A stretch of DNA of 64,000 nt from Actinomycetales bacterium (GCA_016715285.1 JADKAO010000005.1:248001-312000); one strand, 5' to 3'. Shown: positions 53,584 through 62,504, counted from the first letter of the stretch. The notes: generated from the sequence alone by a model not told the origin. Numbers and translations are program-made.

Positions 53584-54215
53584 GACTCGGCGATGGCGTC
53601 GTCGATGAGTGCCCTGAGGGTGGACTCGGTCACCGGGCCTAGCACTCGAGCTGCCACCCGCCCCTGCCGATCGAGAACGAGCGTCGTCGGAGTCGCGGGG
53701 GTCTTGCCGGCGAGGGCCAACATGGGGCGGCTCTCGCTCGCCTGGTCAGAGATCGAGGGGTAGGTCACGCCTTTGGCCGCCAAGAACGCCTTCCCCATGT
53801 CGGCGGGCTCCTTGATGTCGACCCCAATGAAGGCAACGGGTTTACCGGCCGCTTGGTATGCCGTCCACACCTTTTGCAGGGTTGGGGTTTCTTCCACACA
53901 CGGCGCGCACCAACTCCCCCATACGTTGACGACGACGACCTTGCCCGCACCGTCGACGGTCCGAGACCACTGCTTGCCGTCGACGGTCGCACCCTCGAGT
54001 GCAATGGCGTCGCCCCGGGAGGCTGCGGCGACCTGGGTGATCGAGCCGTCGCCCGCGGCATACCCCGCCCGGTTGCCCGAGCGGGCTTGGGCCTCAAGCG
54101 AGTTCGGGTCTGTCGAGCAGCCGGAGACACCGAGGATCACCGAGCTCCCGAGCACACCCACGGCCGACAGCGTGGCGATCCGCCGCACCCATCGCCCGAT
54201 GGACATGAGTGTCAC
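53580..54215 (-). CDS. TlpA/ResA-like thiol-disulfide oxidoreductase lipoprotein
   Basis: This secreted thioredoxin reduces apocytochrome c cysteines before haem attachment. It has a lipobox LGVSGC, then a redoxin domain with WGSWCAPCVEE and a cis-proline region TPATPTTLVLD. The GTG at 54215 overlaps the phosphatase stop as in the rest of the operon and has an AGGG site; the ATG at 54206 is the alternative. It is about 211 residues. Confidence 0.9.
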   Translation of the reverse strand: MTLMSIGRWVRRIATLSAVGVLGSSVILGVSGCSTDPNSLEAQARSGNRAGYAAGDGSITQVAAASRGDAIALEGATVDGKQWSRTVDGAGKVVVVNVWGSWCAPCVEETPTLQKVWTAYQAAGKPVAFIGVDIKEPADMGKAFLAAKGVTYPSISDQASESRPMLALAGKTPATPTTLVLDRQGRVAARVLGPVTESTLRALIDDAIAES

Positions 54216-54853
54216 GCACCGGCCCTGCGAGCCGCCCGTTCGACGAGATCGGCGGCAGGCTCGCTGTAGGTGATCGTGACGAGTTCGTCGTCGGTGTAGT
54301 GCAACGACGTCAGGGACGCAAGTGAGCACTCCCGAGTCCGAGGGTCGTGCCAGAGCCGGCGGCCTTCGAGCTTGGACCGAGCGATCCACACGGGGAGCTG
54401 ATGCGAGACGACGACCGCCTCGTGGCCGCGCACGTCGCGGCGGATGTCATCGATAGCTGCGGTCATACGAGCGGCGATGCCCTGGTAACGCTCGCCCCAG
54501 CTCGGCGTAAAGGGATCGACCAGCCGACCCCAATAGCGCGGCTGACGTAAGGCGCCGTCACCGACGCCGACTCGCTTCCCTTCGAAGAAATTGCCGGCCT
54601 CGATGAGACGCGGGTCGACATGGATTCCCAGCTCGTGGCTGTCGGCGATCGGTGCGGCGGTCTCGATGGCCCGCTCGAGCGGTGACGCAATGACGCGGAC
54701 GATGTCATGGGCCTCGAGATGCTCGGCAACCGCGATGGCCATCTCGTGACCCAGCTCGCTCAGCCGGAATCCGGGCAATCGGCCGTAGAGCACGCCGTCG
54801 GGGTTGTGCACCTCACCGTGGCGCAGGAGATGGACGACAGTGGTCGTGGGCAT
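54212..54853 (-). CDS. Histidine phosphatase family protein
   Basis: A phosphoglycerate-mutase-like phosphatase of 213 residues. The phosphohistidine motif is LLRHGEVHNPDGVLYGR, the acidic residue is near SPLERAIETA, and the second histidine is in VVSHQLPVWIA. The substrate is not known. It heads the ResB operon, as in mycobacteria and many other actinobacteria. Confidence 0.9.
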   Translation of the reverse strand: MPTTTVVHLLRHGEVHNPDGVLYGRLPGFRLSELGHEMAIAVAEHLEAHDIVRVIASPLERAIETAAPIADSHELGIHVDPRLIEAGNFFEGKRVGVGDGALRQPRYWGRLVDPFTPSWGERYQGIAARMTAAIDDIRRDVRGHEAVVVSHQLPVWIARSKLEGRRLWHDPRTRECSLASLTSLHYTDDELVTITYSEPAADLVERAARRAGA

Positions 54854-54949
54854 ACGTCATTGTCTCATTGCGACGGAGGCACGTGCGTCACCGCCGCAGC
54901 CAGCGAGACCAGCCAGCCTGGCGAGTCATGGCCAGACCGCCCGTCCGCG

Positions 54950-55438
54950 TCAGCTGAGGCTCGGCTCATCCAGCGGGGGGACCCCACGGGGGCAGAGGCT
55001 GTCGTGGACGATGCGCATTGACACCCCCAGGGCCGCGAGTTGCTCGGCCGGAAGGAGGTCAATCAGCACCCGACGGACCGACGCCACATGAGCGGGGGCG
55101 ACGCGTTGCACGGTGGCAAAGCCCTCAGTCGTGAGCGAAAGCAGGACACCCCGGCCATCACCCGGGAAAGGTGCACGCGTGACCCATCCGCGACGCTCCA
55201 AGCGGGTCGCGGTGTGAGTCAGCCGACTCCGTGACTGCACCACGATGTCGGCGAGTTCTGACATGCGTAGGCGCTGGCCCGGCACTTCCGAGAGCATCGA
55301 CAGGATTTCGTATTCCGCGAGACCAAGGCCGTATGGAGCCAGGTCGCGGTCCAGCGCCTCCATGAGCCGTCGGCCGCCTCGCAGGAAGGCGCGCCAGGCC
55401 GACTGCTGCTGCGGTGTCAGCCATGCAGTGTCGGTCAT
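54950..55438 (-). CDS. MarR family transcriptional regulator
   Basis: This 162-residue winged-helix regulator has the MarR core LRMSELADIVVQSRSRLTHTA and the wing RRGWVTRAPFPGDGRGVLLSLT. It is divergent from the YceI gene, with a palindromic site in the gap, so it probably represses YceI and itself. The ATG at 55438 begins MTDTAWL. Confidence 0.9.
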   Translation of the reverse strand: MTDTAWLTPQQQSAWRAFLRGGRRLMEALDRDLAPYGLGLAEYEILSMLSEVPGQRLRMSELADIVVQSRSRLTHTATRLERRGWVTRAPFPGDGRGVLLSLTTEGFATVQRVAPAHVASVRRVLIDLLPAEQLAALGVSMRIVHDSLCPRGVPPLDEPSLS

Positions 55439-55552
55439 CGCGTCCGTTCCCCCGCCCAGGTTCGGAGCCCGCCCGCAGTGGGCGAGGCCAATGAGGGACA
55501 GCATAGGGCTGATCTCAGCGTGGCGAGCAGCCCCACCGTGATCCTGACAAAA

Positions 55553-55570
55553 TAGTTGTACAATCAATTA
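55553..55570. promoter_or_regulatory. MarR-type operator and promoter region upstream of yceI
   Basis: The palindrome TTGTACAA (55556-55563) lies in an A/T-rich island (TAGTTGTACAATCAATTA) between the divergent marR and yceI genes. It fits known MarR-family sites (TTGTACAA type). The gap contains no other feature I can see. Confidence 0.55.
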
Positions 55571-55608
55571 CTGCTCGCCGAGCGCCACCCGCAACGGAAG
55601 GCCCGCCC

Positions 55609-56136
55609 ATGTCACTCTCCGAACTCTCACCTGGCACGTGGACCGTTGACCCCGCCCACTCCGACGTGGCCTTTGTGGCACGACACCTCATGGTGACCAA
55701 GGTACGGGGCCGCTTCACTGACGTCTCCGGCACCGTGAGGGTCGCCGAGGAATTCTCGGACTCGACGGTCACGGCGGCAGCATCCGTTGCGTCGGTCGCG
55801 ACCGGCAATGACGACCGCGACGCCCACCTCCGTAGTGACGACTTCTTCGCGGCGGACGAGTTCCCTGAGATCACCTTCGCGTCGACCGCGGTGACCCCCT
55901 CCTCCCTCACCGGCGATCTCACCATCAAGGGCGTCACCAAGCCAGTGACATTCGACCTCGAGTTCAGCGGGGTCGCGGCCGACCCGTGGGGCAACACCAA
56001 GGCGGCCTTCGAGGCCAGGACCATCGTCAATCGCAAGGACTGGGGGCTGACTTGGAACGCCGCCCTCGAAGGTGGCGGCGTCTTGGTATCGGACAAGGTC
56101 ACCTTGACCCTCGATATTCAGCTCCTCAAGGGCTGA
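55609..56136 (+). CDS. YceI family lipocalin-like protein
   Basis: The 175-residue protein is a YceI barrel that in other bacteria binds isoprenoids such as polyprenyl quinones. Family stretches are WTVDPAHSDVAFVARHLMVTK, FFAADEFPEITFAS and DLTIKGVTKPVTFDLEF. No signal peptide is visible, so it should be cytoplasmic. It is divergent from marR. Confidence 0.92.
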   Translation: MSLSELSPGTWTVDPAHSDVAFVARHLMVTKVRGRFTDVSGTVRVAEEFSDSTVTAAASVASVATGNDDRDAHLRSDDFFAADEFPEITFASTAVTPSSLTGDLTIKGVTKPVTFDLEFSGVAADPWGNTKAAFEARTIVNRKDWGLTWNAALEGGGVLVSDKVTLTLDIQLLKG

Positions 56137-56143
56137 CACCAGA

Positions 56144-56181
56144 CCCTAAGCGGCGACCCCGGCCCTAAGCGGCGACCCCGG
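56144..56181. repeat. Exact 19-bp tandem duplication between yceI and hemD
   Basis: CCCTAAGCGGCGACCCCGG occurs twice head to tail, just after the yceI stop and 60 bases from the convergent hemD stop. It may form part of a terminator or be a recent slip. Part of the unit is again seen near 56200 (GGAGCGGGGTCGTTTGCCGG) as an imperfect inverted match that could pair into a stem. Confidence 0.75.
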
Positions 56182-56239
56182 TCCTGAGGACGTCACGGGA
56201 GCGGGGTCGTTTGCCGGCAGTTTCACCCATGGGCAGCCG

Positions 56240-57907
56240 TCAGCGTGCCCTGCGGCGCGAGCCGTGTCGCCGCTGACTCGGTCGGCGGACCGGCACACCG
56301 GAGTCGCGAGCGGCGGCCGCCAGGCCCGCCCCATGCGCGGCAAGTGCATCGACGAGCGCATCCGGCGAGGCAGCGGGCGCGAGCACGTCGACCCGCAACC
56401 CGTGCTCTTGGGCTGTCTTGGCTGTCTGCGGGCCAATACAGGCGATGAGGGTCTGGGCGTGCGGCTTGCCGGCGATGCCGACCAAGTTACGCACGGTCGA
56501 ACTCGAGGTGAACAGCACGGCGTCGAAGGCCCCACCCTTGATCGCCTCGCGAATCTCGGGCGGCGGCGGCGCGGCTCGCACGGTGCGGTATGCCGTGACG
56601 TCATCGACCTCCCAGCCTGCCTCCGTCAAGCCCGCGACGAGGGTTTCGGTCGCAATGTCAGCTCGGGGTAGGAACACCCGGTTGACCGCGCTCTCGTCGT
56701 CGTCGGGGTCCGGCCAGTCCGCGAGCATGCCAGCGGCAGACTGCTCTCCCGAAGGGATCAGATCGGGGATAATTCCCCACTGCCGCAATGCTTCTGCGGT
56801 CACGCCGCCTACCGCTGCGACGTGGACTCCGGCGAATATCCGGGCATCGAGGCCGAGCTCATCGACCTTGTCGCAGACGGCCCGCACGGCGTTGACCGAC
56901 GTAAAGCCCAACCACGAATAGCGGCCCGTCACGAGTCCGTGGATGGCTCGATCCATGTGTTGCGGACTCCGCGGCGGCTCGACCGAAATCGTCGGCACCA
57001 GTGTCGGCCGGGCGCCGTATGCCGTCAGGCGGCGTGTCGTCGCGCCCGATGGTTCACGCGTGCGCGGCACGAGCACACGCCAGCCATAGAGCGGTTTGCT
57101 CTCGAACCACGACAGCGATTCCCGGAGCGCTACGGTCGGGCCGACCACGATGATCGGCGGATCGCCATTCACGCGCGCAACGAGAGCACCAACTCGACGG
57201 ACACCGTCAGCGAGTGTCATAACATGCGTCGCCTGGGCCGTGGTCGTCCCGGATTCGACGATGGCAATGAGGGTCGACCCCAGCCTCCCGGCCCGAAGCA
57301 GGCCCCCGAGTGCCTCCGCTTGAGCGAGCGGTTCACCGTGGATGACCACCGTCACATCGTCGCTGACTGAGGCGCTCCAGTCGTGCTCGTCCATGCCCGC
57401 GTGGACGACATGGACTGTCGTGGCACTGCTCGACGTCAGGGGCACGCCGGCATACGTTGGCGCTGCGGTGACGGCGCTGATCCCGGGCACGACGTCGAAC
57501 ACCACTCCCGCGCTACGCAACGCGAGCGCCTCGTCGGCGAAGTCGTGGCACAGCCCAGGGTCACCGTCGACGAGCCTCACCACAGTGCCTTCCGACCCGA
57601 GTTCGCGTGCCGCACTGATCATGACCGTCGCGCAGTCGCCTCGGCTCATCTGATCGAGCTGTCCCGAGTGGTCTGCGGCGCGCGTTGGAATGATGCGCGC
57701 CGCGGGTTGAGTGAATCCGGCCACAAAGTCTGCTTGGGCGGGGTCGTCGACGACGACGACGTCCGCGACCGACAGGACCTCGCGCGATCGCACCGTCATG
57801 AGGCCAGGGTCACCCGGACCTGCGCCGACAAAAACTACTCGCGCCGCCGCGACGGCGTCAGGCAGGAGGACATCGGCGCAGTCCGTGGTCACGATTGAGG
57901 TCGTCAT
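56240..57907 (-). CDS. hemD: Uroporphyrinogen-III C-methyltransferase-like/synthase fusion
   Basis: The 555-residue protein joins a methyltransferase-like half (about 1-255, FVGAGPGDPGLMTVRSREVL) to a uroporphyrinogen-III synthase half (WRVLVPRTREPSG onward; FTSVNAVRAV; FTSSSTVRNLVG). The methyltransferase motif usually written GDPF(V/I)FGRG here reads GDPGLCHDF, so that activity may be weak or lost. It follows rex with a four-base overlap. hemA and hemC, normally between rex and hemD, are absent. It ends in a basic Arg-rich tail. Confidence 0.88.
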   Translation of the reverse strand: MTTSIVTTDCADVLLPDAVAAARVVFVGAGPGDPGLMTVRSREVLSVADVVVVDDPAQADFVAGFTQPAARIIPTRAADHSGQLDQMSRGDCATVMISAARELGSEGTVVRLVDGDPGLCHDFADEALALRSAGVVFDVVPGISAVTAAPTYAGVPLTSSSATTVHVVHAGMDEHDWSASVSDDVTVVIHGEPLAQAEALGGLLRAGRLGSTLIAIVESGTTTAQATHVMTLADGVRRVGALVARVNGDPPIIVVGPTVALRESLSWFESKPLYGWRVLVPRTREPSGATTRRLTAYGARPTLVPTISVEPPRSPQHMDRAIHGLVTGRYSWLGFTSVNAVRAVCDKVDELGLDARIFAGVHVAAVGGVTAEALRQWGIIPDLIPSGEQSAAGMLADWPDPDDDESAVNRVFLPRADIATETLVAGLTEAGWEVDDVTAYRTVRAAPPPPEIREAIKGGAFDAVLFTSSSTVRNLVGIAGKPHAQTLIACIGPQTAKTAQEHGLRVDVLAPAASPDALVDALAAHGAGLAAAARDSGVPVRRPSQRRHGSRRRAR

Positions 57908-58611
57908 CCTGCCCTCCCCACTTTGGTGCTGCCCGCTCGGGTCGTGCCCCTTGATGATGGAATGACTCCCGCGTCGGGCTGTCGCAGGAAGGCCAAGACG
58001 TGCAACTCGGTCGCGAGGTCGACCCGACGAACCGACACGGTCGGCGGCACGGTCAGCGCGACGGGCGCAAAGGTCAGGATCGCTTCGACGCCTGCGGCGA
58101 CGAGGGCGTCGGTTGCCTCTTGAGCGCCCGACGGGCTCGTAGCCAACACTCCGATCGCGATGCCACGTTCCTCGACGAGGCGCGGCAGGGCTGTCATGGG
58201 CAGCACGGTGAGCTCACCGACGCGCTCACCCACGATGGTCGGGTCACGATCGAGGACCGCCACGACATCGAAGCCTTCGGTGGCAAAGCCGGAGTATGCC
58301 GCGAGCGCCCGCCCGAGGTTGCCCATCCCGACAATGGCGACGGGCCAGATGCGGGTCACGCCGAGCGCGTGTGCCAGTTGAGCGGTGAGGTGGCCCACGT
58401 CGTACCCCACGCCACGGACACCATGCGAGCCCAGATGGCTAAGGTCTTTGCGCAACTGGGTCGATCGCACACCCGCGGCAGCAGCCAACTCGTCGCTTGA
58501 CACTCCGGTGACCCCACGCGAAGCCAAGTCTTGCAGTGACCGCAGATAGATCGGCAGCCGGGTCACAGTGGCGGCCGGGATATCTCGGCGCTCCAGTGGG
58601 TGCATGGTCAC
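57904..58611 (-). CDS. rex: Redox-sensing transcriptional repressor Rex
   Basis: Rex binds DNA when NAD+ is high and lets go when NADH rises. The 235-residue chain has a winged-helix domain (VSSDELAAAAGVRSTQLRKDLSHLG) and a Rossmann NAD(H) site (VAIVGMGNLGRALAAYSGF). The GTG at 58611 follows AAGGAG at a good distance; the ATG six bases on is possible. The C-terminal tail is slightly longer than usual. A clear operator lies upstream. Confidence 0.95.
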   Translation of the reverse strand: MTMHPLERRDIPAATVTRLPIYLRSLQDLASRGVTGVSSDELAAAAGVRSTQLRKDLSHLGSHGVRGVGYDVGHLTAQLAHALGVTRIWPVAIVGMGNLGRALAAYSGFATEGFDVVAVLDRDPTIVGERVGELTVLPMTALPRLVEERGIAIGVLATSPSGAQEATDALVAAGVEAILTFAPVALTVPPTVSVRRVDLATELHVLAFLRQPDAGVIPSSRGTTRAGSTKVGRAG

Positions 58612-58700
58612 GGCCGGCTCCTTCCCTGGGTCAGCTGCACGCCAGGCCACGTCGGCAGAACGCCAACCATGACAATGCTGGACGGCCTCAGGCTAGGGGT

Positions 58701-58718
58701 TTGTGAAGAATTGCACAA
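58701..58718. promoter_or_regulatory. Rex operator upstream of rex
   Basis: TTGTGAAGAATTGCACAA matches the Rex consensus (TTGTGAA-N4-TTCACAA) in 13 of 14 defined positions. It lies 90 bases before the rex start, consistent with autoregulation as in Streptomyces. Confidence 0.85.
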
Positions 58719-58777
58719 AGTCTGTTCCGGGCAGCGGACAGGCCATTGCCGAAGACCTCACCGGCGGGTGAGGCGCA

Positions 58778-59023
58778 TCACCCTCGTAGGGCTGCGCTCA
58801 GCTCGGCTTCCTCGACCCGGTAGACAGCCACCTGACGACCGTCGACGGTGACGACAGGGATGAGCTCGCCGTAGAGCGCCAGCAACTGGGGGTCGTCGGC
58901 AACCGAGATCACCTCCCAGCGCGCGCCCGCGGCACGGCATACCCTCGCCACGACGTCTTCCGCCACCTCACACAGATGGCACCCGGGCCTGCCATACACG
59001 ACCACACGGGGCGCCGCGCCCAC
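58778..59023 (-). CDS. Glutaredoxin-like protein (DUF836 type)
   Basis: The 81-residue thioredoxin-fold protein has the CxxC motif VVVYGRPGCHLCEVAED and ends with VDGRQVAVYRVEEAEL. The start is uncertain: GTG at 59023 gives the usual short protein; longer readings overlap the acyltransferase. It stands directly upstream of rex, an arrangement often seen in actinobacteria. Confidence 0.82.
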   Translation of the reverse strand: MGAAPRVVVYGRPGCHLCEVAEDVVARVCRAAGARWEVISVADDPQLLALYGELIPVVTVDGRQVAVYRVEEAELSAALRG

Positions 59024-59061
59024 GTTGGACGCCGCGGACGGGCGCCACCATAAGCGCCGGC

Positions 59062-60528
59062 TCAGGAGAAGACCGATCGACGGAGCATGAGCAACGAGTA
59101 AAGCGTTTGCTGGATCGTCTCGCGTACCTGGTCGGTGAGGTCGAATACGACCATCGGGTCGTCCGCCGCAGCCGGGCCGAGGTGTGCGGTCTGCACGGGC
59201 TCGCCGAACTCGATAATCCACTTCGACGGCAACGGGATGAGCCCGAGCAAACCGAGCCAGGGCCACGTCGGCGTCACCGGGAAATACGGCGCCCCGAAGA
59301 GCCGCGCGAGCAGTTTGACGTCCCCGATGAGCGGATAGGTTTCTTCGGCACCGACGATCGAGCACGGCACGATCGGTGCGCCCGTGCGGATGGCCGCGCT
59401 GACAAAGCCGCCACGTCCAAACCGCTGCAACTTATAGCGCTCGCTGAACGGCTTACCCACACCCTTGAAGCCTTCGGGGAAGACGCCGACGATCTGGTTG
59501 TTGCGTAGCAGCCTCTCGGCATCGGAGTTGGCGGCGAGGGTCGCGCCTTGCTTGCGCGCCAACGGGCCGATGACCGGAGACTGAAAGACCAGGTCAGCGC
59601 CGAGCAAGCGGAGGTGACGGCGATGGGGATGCTCGTCGTGAATCGCGACCTGCACCATGTGCGCATCCAGAGCGATAGTGCCGGAGTGGTTGGCGACGAT
59701 CAGCGCCGACCCATCGGTGGGGATGTTGTCGATCCCCCGCACTTCGACCCGGAACCACTGCTTGTAGATCGGGCGAAGCAACGGTAGGTAGAAGTTGTCG
59801 GTGTAGTCCTGGTCGAAGCCGAACTCGTCGACGGCATACTCCCCCGTGAGCCGACGGCGCAGGAAGGCGAGCGTACGCGCGACCTGACCCTCCACTTCGT
59901 CTGCGCCCAGCCCTGAGGCCGCCGCCAGCGTGCGCAGGATCCCGACGATGGCACTGATGACGTCCTCGAGATCAGGGGTGAGTTCCTGCTGGGTCAGCGC
60001 AGCAGCAAGGAGAGAGTCAGTGACTTCGGCGTCGCCCGGGGCGCGCATGGCACGAGGCCTGGAGGTGGCGCCCGTCTCGCCGTCCTGGGCGGGATCGCCG
60101 GCAGAGCGAGGTATGCCGCCCTGCCTGGACTTCGCCGCGGCCGCAGGAACGGCGTCGTGGGCGGACACCGCGGTCGCGGCTGAGGGACCCGTGGCACTGG
60201 CGACAGCGGGAGTCGACGGTGTTGACACACCCGTCACGTCGGAGTCAGGGTCTGGCACGGCACGGAGTCGACGCACCGGCGGACGCTCATCGACTGGGCG
60301 AGACGTCACCGGGGCGGGGGGCTGGACTTGCGGCACCGGGCGGTGAGCTCGAGGGCGCGGACGCGGTGATCGTGCCGGGCGAGCCGTGGCGGCCGAATCC
60401 GCAGCCAGCGGGTCTGGCGCGACGACGACCGGCTCGGCTCCCACAAGTGGAGTGGTGCGACGGCGTCGACGCTCACCAGCTGCGCGCGCGGCACCGGCGC
60501 TAAACGGGTCTTGAGGAGTGTTAGGCAC
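59062..60528 (-). CDS. Lysophospholipid acyltransferase family protein (PlsC-like)
   Basis: The 488-residue protein has a low-complexity, Pro/Ala/Arg-rich first 170 residues and a C-terminal acyltransferase domain with VANHSGTIALD and VFPEGFKGVGK. It probably acylates a lipid precursor in the membrane. The GTG start immediately follows the epimerase stop. The same pair lies in mycobacteria (Rv0501-Rv0502 from memory). Confidence 0.88.
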   Translation of the reverse strand: MPNTPQDPFSAGAARAAGERRRRRTTPLVGAEPVVVAPDPLAADSAATARPARSPRPRPRAHRPVPQVQPPAPVTSRPVDERPPVRRLRAVPDPDSDVTGVSTPSTPAVASATGPSAATAVSAHDAVPAAAAKSRQGGIPRSAGDPAQDGETGATSRPRAMRAPGDAEVTDSLLAAALTQQELTPDLEDVISAIVGILRTLAAASGLGADEVEGQVARTLAFLRRRLTGEYAVDEFGFDQDYTDNFYLPLLRPIYKQWFRVEVRGIDNIPTDGSALIVANHSGTIALDAHMVQVAIHDEHPHRRHLRLLGADLVFQSPVIGPLARKQGATLAANSDAERLLRNNQIVGVFPEGFKGVGKPFSERYKLQRFGRGGFVSAAIRTGAPIVPCSIVGAEETYPLIGDVKLLARLFGAPYFPVTPTWPWLGLLGLIPLPSKWIIEFGEPVQTAHLGPAAADDPMVVFDLTDQVRETIQQTLYSLLMLRRSVFS

Positions 60529-61590
60529 TTAATTCACCGCTTCCCGCAATCGACCGACGGCTCGCAATGCGCCGGAGAGGAGCCCGAAGGCGCCGGCACT
60601 TGTCTGGCTGAGGAGCTCGCGTGCGGCATCCGCGCCGGGGACGACAGGTGGGGCGTGGTCGGCGAAGTCTTGGAACGCGCCACGGGTCTCCCATCGGGGT
60701 TCGAAATGCATCCGTTCACGCATGCGGGTGGTATCCAGACCGCGGCCGTAGGACAGGTACGAGAGTTGATCGGTGGAGAAGTCGGCCAGCCCAGCCCGGC
60801 GGACCAGGGCGCCGACGGCGGAGTGCGCAAACGGCACCGCGATCATCGGCCGGCCGACCATCGCTGCGGCTTGCGACACCATGAGGATCCCGTTTCCCGC
60901 GATGTTGACGATGCCCACCGAAGGGCCAGTCGCTGCCAGCACCATCGCTGCGACCGCGTCTTGCTCGTGGACGAATTGCATCCGGGCGTCGAAGCCGAGC
61001 GGGGCCGGCAAGACGGGCAACGAGAAGTAGTCGGTCATCGAGGTCTTGATCCGGGGACCGATGATGTTCGCGAAGCGAAGCATGGTGATCTCGGCGTCGG
61101 GCCTCCGGCGGGAGAACCCCCGCACATACGCCTCGACCTCGACCGAGTCCTTGCCAAAACCACTGGTGGGCATGGTTTTCGGTCCGGTGTCCTCGGTGAA
61201 TAGCGCCGGGTCACGCGGCGAGCTGCCATAGACCGCAGCGGAGGACTTGACGACGAGTCGACGCACGCTCGTTGCCTTTTGGCAGGCGGCGAGCAACTGC
61301 ATCGTGCCGATGACGTTGATTTCCTTCTGGGACACTCGGCCACCAGCGGACGTCGGGGTGGCCAGGACGTTCATGTGCACGACGGTGTCAACGGCGGCCT
61401 GCGCGATGATCCGGCCGATCATGGGATTGCGGATGTCAGCACGCACGAACTCAGCTCGGCCAATGGGGTGCGGTGGAGGGACGACGTCGACGCCGATGAT
61501 CCGTCCGATCGACTCGTCACGCGACAAGGCCTCAGCCACGCGGCCACCGAGATAGCGGGAGACACCCGTGATGAGCACGACCTCTGGCAC
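60529..61590 (-). CDS. NAD-dependent epimerase/dehydratase family protein
   Basis: An extended short-chain dehydrogenase-like protein of 353 residues, with the NAD motif LITGVSRYLGGRVAEAL and VKSSAAVYG. The usual YxxxK catalytic pair is not clear, so the reaction is unknown. I choose the GTG at 61590, which has GGAGGTGA at a good distance; the ATG at 61605 would contain that ribosome site. It is grouped with bS22 and BldC-like genes as in other actinobacteria. Confidence 0.87.
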   Translation of the reverse strand: MPEVVLITGVSRYLGGRVAEALSRDESIGRIIGVDVVPPPHPIGRAEFVRADIRNPMIGRIIAQAAVDTVVHMNVLATPTSAGGRVSQKEINVIGTMQLLAACQKATSVRRLVVKSSAAVYGSSPRDPALFTEDTGPKTMPTSGFGKDSVEVEAYVRGFSRRRPDAEITMLRFANIIGPRIKTSMTDYFSLPVLPAPLGFDARMQFVHEQDAVAAMVLAATGPSVGIVNIAGNGILMVSQAAAMVGRPMIAVPFAHSAVGALVRRAGLADFSTDQLSYLSYGRGLDTTRMRERMHFEPRWETRGAFQDFADHAPPVVPGADAARELLSQTSAGAFGLLSGALRAVGRLREAVN

Positions 61591-61758
61591 TGAACTCACC
61601 TCCATGTGGCGATCAACAGCCCAATCCTACCCATGAGTAGCAAACCGCACAGCGGCCGTGCGTCCCGCCTCCAGACGCCGAACGGCCTCGCCGCCAGCGC
61701 CCGTCGGCTCGCGGAGCGATCCGGGGCGCGGCGAGAGGCCGTGGGTAGCGCGTGGCTG

Positions 61759-61857
61759 CTACTTGCGGTTGCGGCGCTGGTGGCGCGTCTTGCGAAGCAA
61801 CTTGCGGTGCTTCTTCTTGGCCATCCGCTTGCGGCGCTTCTTGATGACTGAACCCAT
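61759..61857 (-). CDS. Small ribosomal protein bS22 (AURKAIP1/COX24 domain)
   Basis: A 32-residue very basic protein starts MGSVIKKRRKRMAKKKHRK and ends QRRNRK. This is the short protein of the 30S subunit described in mycobacteria and conserved in actinobacteria. It is too short to be found by length filters. It lies between the BldC-like gene and the epimerase. Confidence 0.92.
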   Translation of the reverse strand: MGSVIKKRRKRMAKKKHRKLLRKTRHQRRNRK

Positions 61858-62034
61858 AAGTCGTCCTTGCGTTGTACGTGGGTGCGGAGATCCCGCACCG
61901 AGGTGTATGCCGGTCGCCGGCTCGCGACCAGCAGTCACGTACGCCGAGCAGCGTCTGCCAGCCTATCGCGTCGGCCGATCCCGCGGCGATCTCACGCTCA
62001 CGCTGCCCGAGCGTGGCGCGGAGCAGACGCCAAC

Positions 62035-62065
62035 GGGGCGGCACCCGGCATACCGGGACCGCCCC
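62035..62065 (-). terminator. Hairpin terminator candidate after the BldC-like gene
   Basis: GGGGCGG with CCCGG pairs with CCGGG and CCGCCCC around a CATA loop, which is the dispersed octamer. It is 21 bases beyond the stop of the minus-strand gene. There is no T-run, common in high-GC actinobacteria. Confidence 0.6.
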
Positions 62066-62086
62066 GCGAGTGAGGCGTAGCGTCGA

Positions 62087-62284
62087 TCATGCGGTGTCGA
62101 CGAACGACGTCTGGAGATACGTGTGGACCGCATCTTCCGGGACCCGGAAGGAGCGTCCGACGCGCACAGCGGGAAGTTCCCCGCCGTGGACGAGCCGATA
62201 CACGGTCATCTTCGACACCCGCATGATCGAGGCGACCTCGGCCACGGTCAGGAACCGGACCTCGGAGAGCTGACGCTCTGACAT
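62087..62284 (-). CDS. BldC-like helix-turn-helix DNA-binding protein
   Basis: A 65-residue MerR-like/excisionase-type protein: RFLTVAEVASIMRVSKMTVY forms the helix-turn-helix and HGGELPAVRVGRSFRVPEDA the wing. BldC homologues bind repeated sites in development genes of Streptomyces. It is upstream of bS22 on the same strand. Confidence 0.92.
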   Translation of the reverse strand: MSERQLSEVRFLTVAEVASIMRVSKMTVYRLVHGGELPAVRVGRSFRVPEDAVHTYLQTSFVDTA

Positions 62285-62504
62285 TGCACTCCTCGACGTG
62301 CACCACGCGCGGCGCCGGCTTCCCCACCGGCGAACAATCCACGAGCGTGCGGGCGTAACTCTAGGGGCTCATGTGACACAAGGGGAAGTCCGAGATCACC
62401 TCGTGACCAAAAGTCCAGTCGACACGCCGATAAACACCCGAACCACGTCGCGACTGGGCTGGTTGCGCCCATCCTGGCCGACCGTTCACTACCCTGCTGC
62501 CGTG

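Noticed and set aside
62371..62385. CRP-like TGTGACACA before the deacetylase
   Set aside because: Too short, no second half at proper spacing.
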